Source: an uncultured Succinatimonas sp.
Lineage (GTDB): Bacteria; Pseudomonadota; Gammaproteobacteria; Enterobacterales; Succinivibrionaceae
NCBI GenBank assembly: GCA_900548485.1
Contig: URKL01000054.1
Span: 1-9,591, forward strand
Reading direction: 5' to 3'
DNA length: 9,591 nucleotides
Each line of letters begins with the position of its first letter. The stretch's first letter is position 1. This document shows positions 5,273 to 9,591 of the stretch, one piece after another. The position numbers were made by a program, and so were the translations under genes. The notes below the pieces were generated by a model. It saw only the letters and a program-made list of their open reading frames with translations. It was not told where the DNA came from and did not search any database.

Positions 5273-7219
5273 ATGGATTTTCAAAATCCAAATAATCAAA
5301 TTACCTCACCTAAACCTCGTCATCAGATTTGCAAATTTTTATTGAAGGTCTTTTGCTTTATAGGTGCAGCTTTAACCTTTATTCGTAATTTTATCAGCAA
5401 TGCTATTTTGCTAGCTTTATGCTTAGTAGTTTGGTTAGCTATTGAATTTGCTGATAATGTTAAAGACCTCCCACAAACAATGATTCAGGGACAAACTCAA
5501 AACCTCCCTGCACAAAAGGATGCACTTATATATATGCCTCTTGCTGGGGTTATAAGTGAAATGCCTTTTTCTGAAAGCGAAATTGATATTCTCTCCCGTG
5601 AAATTAATCAAAGCCTCAGCGGTACTGATTATCACAGTATTGATGGTATTGAAAAAGCATTAAAAGCAGCTAGTAGCGATCCTGAAATTCGCGGACTTCT
5701 TATCAATTTAGATAATATGGGTCCTATAAGCATGGCTATGGCTGAGCGTATCGGTAAAGCCTTAGATGCATTCCAAACCTCGCGTAAAGGCGAAAAAAAG
5801 CAAGTTATTGTCTTTGCCTCAAACTATAATCAAACTCGTTATATCATTGCGTCGCATGCAAACGAAATCGTACTCGATCCTTTAGGCAAAATTGAATTTA
5901 AAGGCATAGGGCTCAATACCCTTTATTACAAGGATTTATTTGAGCGCTTTAAAATTACCCCCTATATCTTCAGAGCCGGCGAATTTAAATCAGCTGTTGA
6001 GCCTTTTGTTCGCAATGATATGTCTTCTGGAGTTAAAGATGAATATCAACATATTGCTGACCAAATCTGGCAAGAATATCTCCATAAAATCCGTCAGAGA
6101 ATTGGCAGTGGCGATCTAATTGATAATCTCTTAAAAAATCCTCAGACTTATATAGATACACTCAAACAAGAAGATGGTAACTTTGCTTCTTTAGCCTTAA
6201 AGTTAAAACTCTGTGACAGTGTTGAAAGTTTCGAGCAATTACAATTACGTTTAAGCAAAGATTATGGTCTTAAGGATAATTCCCTTTATACACCTAAGAG
6301 TATCTCTTATAACGATTATCTCAAACTCTATGTAAAACAAGCCCCTTCTTTAGAGACAGAGGCAAAACTTGCCTGTATTTATGGTATTGGAGATATTGTT
6401 GATACTCCAACTGAAACAAGTGACTTTAGTCCCAAAAACTTAGTTCCACTTTTAGATAAGATTGCCTTAGATGACAATATCAAAGGTGTGCTTTTCTATA
6501 TAAATTCAGGTGGTGGAAGTGTCGTTGGCTCTGAAAAAATCTCCCGCGCTTTAATTAGAGTTAAAAATGCTGGCAAAAAAATTGTAGTTTCATTTAATGG
6601 CGTAGGTGCATCTGGAGCATACTGGATTGCATCACATGCCGATAAGATTGTTGCAACTGATGAAACTATCACCGGATCTATAGGTGTCTTTGGCATGAGC
6701 TTTGGTTTTGATAAGCTCCTAAACGAATATGGCGTAAGTCAAGATGGCGTAGTTACTCACGAATTTGCTAATACCAATATAGCCAAACCTATGAGTGATT
6801 ATGAAATAGCTTTAAATACAGCCTCTGTAAATGGCATTTACAAGAAATTCATAAACTTAGTTACCCAAAATCGACCTCAATTAAAAGATCTTGATTACAA
6901 GCGCTATGCTGAGGGTAAAGTCTTTATTGCTAAAGAAGCAACAGGACTTATTGATGAAATTGGCGATAAGAATCACGCTTATAAGCTTTTGAACGATCTT
7001 TTAGCTAATCAAAATGGAGAACTACTCCCACTTGTAAATATGGTCCCGTCTAAAGATGAAAACTTAAGCTTTTTACAAGGTTTATTCTTTAAAAACTTCA
7101 GCTCTTATCTACCAGATGAATTAACCAAAGTACTATTAGATTTAGCAAATAAATCAAAAAGTAAACTTGATAATCCCTCTTTAATGGCAATTTCACCATT
7201 AAAACTGCAAATTAACTAA
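5273..7219 (+). CDS. sppA: Signal peptide peptidase SppA, 67K type
   Basis: Membrane-anchored serine protease that degrades cleaved signal peptides and membrane protein fragments on the periplasmic side. The 648-residue length fits the duplicated 67K form of Gammaproteobacteria (E. coli 618). An amphipathic stretch at about 18-40 precedes one membrane helix at about 43-60. The N-terminal half supplies the catalytic lysine in FKSAVEPF (K239). The C-terminal half supplies the serine nucleophile in GASGAYW (S447), followed by TGSIGVFG. The spacing matches the Lys209/Ser409 dyad of E. coli SppA. I chose the ATG at 5273 because GGAG (5263-5266) lies 6 nt before it; the in-frame ATG at 5261 has no ribosome site and abuts the hairpin's T-run. 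Its position behind the NfeD-QmcA genes suggests joint work in membrane protein turnover. Confidence 0.94.
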   Translation: MDFQNPNNQITSPKPRHQICKFLLKVFCFIGAALTFIRNFISNAILLALCLVVWLAIEFADNVKDLPQTMIQGQTQNLPAQKDALIYMPLAGVISEMPFSESEIDILSREINQSLSGTDYHSIDGIEKALKAASSDPEIRGLLINLDNMGPISMAMAERIGKALDAFQTSRKGEKKQVIVFASNYNQTRYIIASHANEIVLDPLGKIEFKGIGLNTLYYKDLFERFKITPYIFRAGEFKSAVEPFVRNDMSSGVKDEYQHIADQIWQEYLHKIRQRIGSGDLIDNLLKNPQTYIDTLKQEDGNFASLALKLKLCDSVESFEQLQLRLSKDYGLKDNSLYTPKSISYNDYLKLYVKQAPSLETEAKLACIYGIGDIVDTPTETSDFSPKNLVPLLDKIALDDNIKGVLFYINSGGGSVVGSEKISRALIRVKNAGKKIVVSFNGVGASGAYWIASHADKIVATDETITGSIGVFGMSFGFDKLLNEYGVSQDGVVTHEFANTNIAKPMSDYEIALNTASVNGIYKKFINLVTQNRPQLKDLDYKRYAEGKVFIAKEATGLIDEIGDKNHAYKLLNDLLANQNGELLPLVNMVPSKDENLSFLQGLFFKNFSSYLPDELTKVLLDLANKSKSKLDNPSLMAISPLKLQIN

Positions 7220-7224
7220 ACTCA

Positions 7225-7271
7225 TATGGCCATATACTAACATTTTAGTTATATGGCCATAAATTTATTTT
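7225..7271 (+). terminator. Strong terminator after sppA built from two ATATGGCCATA palindromes
   Basis: TATGGCCATATA-CTAA (7225-7240) pairs with TTAG-TATATGGCCATA (7245-7261), giving a 16-bp stem with one bulged T (7249) and a CATT loop. The stem is followed by AATTTATTTT. It starts 5 bp after the sppA stop. Each arm also contains its own short palindrome (ATATGGCCATAT at 7224-7235 and ATATGGCCATAA at 7251-7262). The rest of the gap to 7440 is AT-rich with nothing recognisable. Confidence 0.75.
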
Positions 7272-7448
7272 AAATAAAACCCTTCCTATACTCTTCCATA
7301 CATCATGTGTAACAAATGGCTTTTAAATAGACCATAAGCAACTATTTTTATTAAGTTGTATTTAATTTTTTTAAATTTTTAAAAATGACTTTCTAAAAAA
7401 ACAGCTTAAAAATGCGATTTTTCTCACATTTATATTTTAAAGATCAAC

Positions 7449-7454
7449 TATACT
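7449..7454 (+). promoter_or_regulatory. Candidate -10 element for the GntR-family gene
   Basis: TATACT matches the -10 consensus at five of six bases and would start transcription near 7461, about 40 nt before the ATG at 7503. There is no good -35: the best nearby bases (ACATTT at 7426-7431) match poorly. The operator-like palindrome at 7470-7480 would fall just downstream of the start point, a good place for self-repression. Confidence 0.35.
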
Positions 7455-7467
7455 AATAAGCAAATAC

Positions 7468-7481
7468 ACTTGTCAGACAAC
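7468..7481. promoter_or_regulatory. FadR-type operator O1 upstream of the regulator gene
   Basis: ACTTGTCAGACAAC contains the perfect palindrome TTGTC-A-GACAA (7470-7480). It fits the published FadR-subfamily operator pattern of the TNGTNNNACNA form. The same 14 bases occur at 8229-8242 in front of the dehydratase gene. It lies 22 bp before the ATG of the regulator, so self-regulation is likely. Binding itself is inferred. Confidence 0.65.
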
Positions 7482-7502
7482 TTACATGAGATAAAGATTA
7501 CA

Positions 7503-8192
7503 ATGGTTGCAATAAAAAGAACCTCTGTTACAAGCCAAATCATTGATTACATGAAAAACTGTATCAAGGACGGCTCATGGATTGTTGGAAACAAGATTCC
7601 TTCTGAAACTGTTTTATCGCAAAATTTAGGTGTAAGTCGCGCTTCTTTACGTTTAGCTATTGCTCAATTTGTTACCTTAGGAATTTTAAAACCAGAACAA
7701 GGTCGCGGTTGTTTTTTAATTTCCAACAAAATAGATGAACGTTTAGGAAATGTTAAATCACTACAGGAACACGATTACGCTGATATCAGCAAGGTCTTAC
7801 AGTTTAGACTTTTGATTGAACCTGAGGCAACTCGTCTGGCTTGTGAAAACAACAATGACGGCTCATTGATAGCTAATTTGCGTGATTATCACAATACCAT
7901 GAAGCAAAGCATTGAAAAGCCTGAAATTTTCATTAAAGCAGATCTAGATTTCCATCAAACCTTAGGCTATGCCTCAGGTAATGAACTTTTTGGGGATAGT
8001 TTAAAAGCAATTTTTGCTAATACCCAAAAAAGTCATAAACAAATAAATTCCCTTTTTGGTTTTAAAGATGGAATTAATTTCCACGCCAAAATTCTTAAAG
8101 CTTTAGAAGAACATGACTCTAAAAAGGCCTCACATATAATGTTACGCCATTTAAAGCATGCTTTAGAAGAATTAGACAATCACGAGGATTAA
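7503..8192 (+). CDS. GntR-family transcriptional regulator, FadR subfamily (FCD domain)
   Basis: Probable local repressor of the dehydratase gene that follows. The N-terminal winged helix-turn-helix spans about 8-73, with the recognition region PSETVLSQNLGVSRASLRLAIAQFV (33-57) and the wing EQGRGCFL (65-72). The C-terminal FCD ligand domain carries a probable metal site: D147 and H151 (DLDFH), H194 (FHAKI) and H216. Their spacing agrees with the Asp-His-His-His set known from FCD proteins, which commonly bind organic or sugar acids. An open frame extends upstream to a TTG at 7470, but that codon is part of the operator palindrome. The ATG at 7503 gives a normal 229-residue protein, though its Shine-Dalgarno is weak. 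The arrangement resembles E. coli RspR (YdfH), which controls rspA, but orthology is not shown. Confidence 0.88.
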   Translation: MVAIKRTSVTSQIIDYMKNCIKDGSWIVGNKIPSETVLSQNLGVSRASLRLAIAQFVTLGILKPEQGRGCFLISNKIDERLGNVKSLQEHDYADISKVLQFRLLIEPEATRLACENNNDGSLIANLRDYHNTMKQSIEKPEIFIKADLDFHQTLGYASGNELFGDSLKAIFANTQKSHKQINSLFGFKDGINFHAKILKALEEHDSKKASHIMLRHLKHALEELDNHED

Positions 8193-8226
8193 GAAAATCT
8201 TTTCTAACTCCTCTGAAATTTTAACC

Positions 8227-8252
8227 CAACTTGTCAGACAACCGACAAGTTG
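8227..8252. promoter_or_regulatory. FadR-type operator O2 within a larger inverted repeat
   Basis: This site contains the same ACTTGTCAGACAAC (8229-8242) seen in front of the regulator. It is also part of a longer inverted repeat, CAACTTGTC (8227-8235) with GACAAGTTG (8244-8252) around 8 bases. One left half-site is thus followed by two GACAA right halves (8237-8241 and 8244-8248), so two overlapping dimer sites are possible. It lies between the regulator stop and the dehydratase start. It could form an RNA hairpin, but no T-run directly follows, so an operator is the better reading. Confidence 0.6.
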
Positions 8253-8261
8253 TACTAAAAA

Positions 8262-8290
8262 TAGACAGTTTTTTTTAGACAACTTATAAA
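8262..8290 (+). promoter_or_regulatory. Candidate promoter of the dehydratase gene, with a degenerate third operator
   Basis: TAGACA (8262-8267, five of six to the -35) and TATAAA (8285-8290, five of six to the -10) are 17 bp apart. The spacer contains TTTTTAGACAA (8272-8282), a one-sided copy of the operator; GACAACTTA recurs exactly at 7476-7484 and 8278-8286. A repressor bound here would block the polymerase. The weakness is that transcription would start about 8296, at the GGAG (8296-8299) of the gene, leaving an unusually short leader. A promoter further upstream, with TTGTCA (8231-8236) as its -35, is the alternative. Confidence 0.35.
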
Positions 8291-8305
8291 ACAATGGAGA
8301 AATAA

Positions 8306-9591
8306 ATGAGCGTTAAGATTACCGATATTGAGGTTATTAACACCGCTCCTGAAGGCATTAACTTAACTGTAGTTAAGGTTATGACCTCTCAAGATGGTCT
8401 ATATGGTTTAGGCTGTGCCACCTTTGCTTATCGTTATAAGGCTGTAACTACCTATATTCTTGAATATTTACGTCCACTCTTAATCGGTCGTGATGTAGAA
8501 AATATCAATGAAATTTGGCAACTTATGCATCAAAACGCCTATTGGCGTAACGGTGGCATTGAAAACAATGCTATTGCAGGCGTAGATATTGCCATATGGG
8601 ATATTAAAGGCAAAATGGCTAATATGCCTGTATATCAGTTATTAGGTGGTGCCTATCGTAAAGCTATCCCTGTTTATCGTCATGTTGATGGTGCTGATGT
8701 AGAGGAAATTGCCGATCAGATAGCCTACTATCGTGATCTCGGTGTAAAACACTTACGCGTACAATCAGGTGGCTACGGTGGCGGCTTAGATCTTAAAGCC
8801 CCTAAGAGTGCTCCTTGTGGTAGCTATGATGGTATCTATTTAAATTCTCGTGAATACATTCGCAAGACCGTAAAATTATTTGAAGATTTACGCTCTAAAA
8901 TCGGTTTTGATATCGATTTGGTTCACGATGTTCATGAGCGTATTGCTCCATCTGAGGCTATTGAATTAGCTCGTGCTTTAGAGCCTTGCCATTTATTCTT
9001 CTTAGAAGATCCTTTACCTTTAAATCAAACTGAATACTTCAAGAATATGCGCGCTCTTACCTCAACTCCTATTGCTGAGGGCGAGTTATTTAACAATGAA
9101 GCTCAGTATAGAGATCTCATTGTAAATCGTTTAATTGATTTTATCCGTGTACATATTACTCAAATTGGCGGTATCACCCCTGCTTATAAACTAGCTATCT
9201 TTGCTGAGCAATTTGGTGTTCGTACTGCTTGGCATGGCCCTGGTGATATGTCTCCTTTAGCTCACGCTGCCAATATTCACATTGATATGGCTGTACCTAA
9301 TTTTGGTGTCCAAGAGTGGTCAGGAATTCGTCCGCCTAACTTTGTAATTCAAGACTTATCAGGCCCTGAAGGTGCTTTACTTGAGGTATTTGACGGTTTA
9401 CCTGAATTCCGCGATGGCTATGTCTATCCGAATAATCGTCCTGGCTTAGGCATCATTCTCAATGAAAAAGCCGCAGCTAAATATCCAAACCATGACGATG
9501 TTACAACTTGGACTATGACCCGTAATCGTGACGGTGGCTTAGTTTTACCAACCATGCAGGAACTCCAGCAATTCGCTGCGGTCTGCAAGGA
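8306..9591 (+). CDS. Enolase-superfamily sugar-acid dehydratase, RspA/mannonate dehydratase type (cut by window edge)
   Basis: Probably removes water from a sugar acid such as D-mannonate or D-gluconate to give a 2-keto-3-deoxy acid. The N-terminal capping domain is followed by the barrel entry GVDIAIWDIKGK (about 94-105). The metal and catalytic positions of the family are present: D208 and the acid/base H210 in HDVHER, E234 in FLEDP, E260 in AEGEL, H310 in WHGPGD and E337 in QEW. The loop after R151 (QSGGYGG, Y157) is shorter than in classical ManD, so the matching tyrosine is uncertain. GGAG stands 6 nt before the ATG. No stop is reached in 428 codons. The family usually ends near 400 with a DG motif (here about 412-413), so the stop is likely just outside. 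The adjoining FadR-type regulator and shared operators support substrate-induced expression. E. coli RspA is a relative, but the substrate cannot be read from sequence. Confidence 0.88.
   Translation, partial: MSVKITDIEVINTAPEGINLTVVKVMTSQDGLYGLGCATFAYRYKAVTTYILEYLRPLLIGRDVENINEIWQLMHQNAYWRNGGIENNAIAGVDIAIWDIKGKMANMPVYQLLGGAYRKAIPVYRHVDGADVEEIADQIAYYRDLGVKHLRVQSGGYGGGLDLKAPKSAPCGSYDGIYLNSREYIRKTVKLFEDLRSKIGFDIDLVHDVHERIAPSEAIELARALEPCHLFFLEDPLPLNQTEYFKNMRALTSTPIAEGELFNNEAQYRDLIVNRLIDFIRVHITQIGGITPAYKLAIFAEQFGVRTAWHGPGDMSPLAHAANIHIDMAVPNFGVQEWSGIRPPNFVIQDLSGPEGALLEVFDGLPEFRDGYVYPNNRPGLGIILNEKAAAKYPNHDDVTTWTMTRNRDGGLVLPTMQELQQFAAVCK

Noticed and set aside
4645..6696. Minus-strand open frames inside qmcA and sppA
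   Set aside because: Their translations are low-complexity and motif-free, while the plus-strand genes have clear conserved domains.
2816..7307. Shared 14-mer TTCCATACATCATG at 2816-2829 and 7294-7307
   Set aside because: One exact 14-base match in almost 10 kb of AT-rich DNA can arise by chance, and the flanking bases do not match.
7470..7502. Upstream TTG start extending the GntR-family protein by 11 residues
   Set aside because: The TTG is part of the operator palindrome TTGTCAGACAA, and the ATG at 7503 begins right before the conserved winged-helix domain.
8192..8205. AGAAAA-TC-TTTTCT hairpin after the regulator stop as a terminator
   Set aside because: The stem is only six A-T-rich pairs with a two-base loop, too weak to call.
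1..9591. CRISPR array, tRNA, rRNA, replication origin or phage genes
   Set aside because: No regularly spaced repeats, cloverleaf sequence, rRNA motifs or phage structural genes were seen.

Overview
The window looks like chromosomal DNA of an AT-rich gut gammaproteobacterium, with a transferred defence gene at its left end. A 67K-type SppA, a QmcA-type SPFH protein, a short NfeD protein and an RspA/ManD-like dehydratase with a FadR-type regulator suit Gammaproteobacteria. The low GC, the lysine- and asparagine-rich proteins and the gut-associated left end make a member of the Succinivibrionaceae my best guess (inference; no rRNA or marker gene is present).

Left part, about 1 to 2220. The 3' end of an ISL3-family transposase runs in from the left edge, followed by a probable terminal inverted repeat. 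Next, on the minus strand, is an apparently intact 603-residue GmrSD-type restriction protein (DUF262 plus DUF1524/HNH). Hairpins that look like minus-strand terminators lie on both sides of it. Upstream is a possible 18-codon remnant of another gene. The gene has no Shine-Dalgarno sequence, unlike most genes to its right, and the IS tail resembles Bacteroidota elements. I infer a Bacteroidota-derived island, or possibly a chimeric assembly.

Middle gap, about 2217 to 3355. This is very AT-rich DNA without a recognisable gene. It holds a 13-bp inverted repeat with a second one nested inside, and a few very short open frames that look like decay products.

Membrane quality-control cluster, 3356 to 7271. 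A promoter-like sequence precedes three tightly packed genes: a small unrecognised two-helix membrane protein, a short NfeD (NfeD1b type) and QmcA. A compact hairpin with four Ts then separates these from sppA. A strong terminator follows sppA. The set suggests a membrane microdomain scaffold (SPFH plus NfeD) with a membrane-bound peptidase and a lineage-specific extra subunit.

Sugar-acid catabolism locus, 7440 to the right edge. A GntR/FadR-family regulator is followed by an enolase-superfamily dehydratase of the mannonate/gluconate dehydratase type, cut by the window end. The same 14-base sequence, containing the perfect palindrome TTGTCAGACAA, lies in front of both genes. The regulator probably represses itself and the dehydratase gene in response to a sugar acid.
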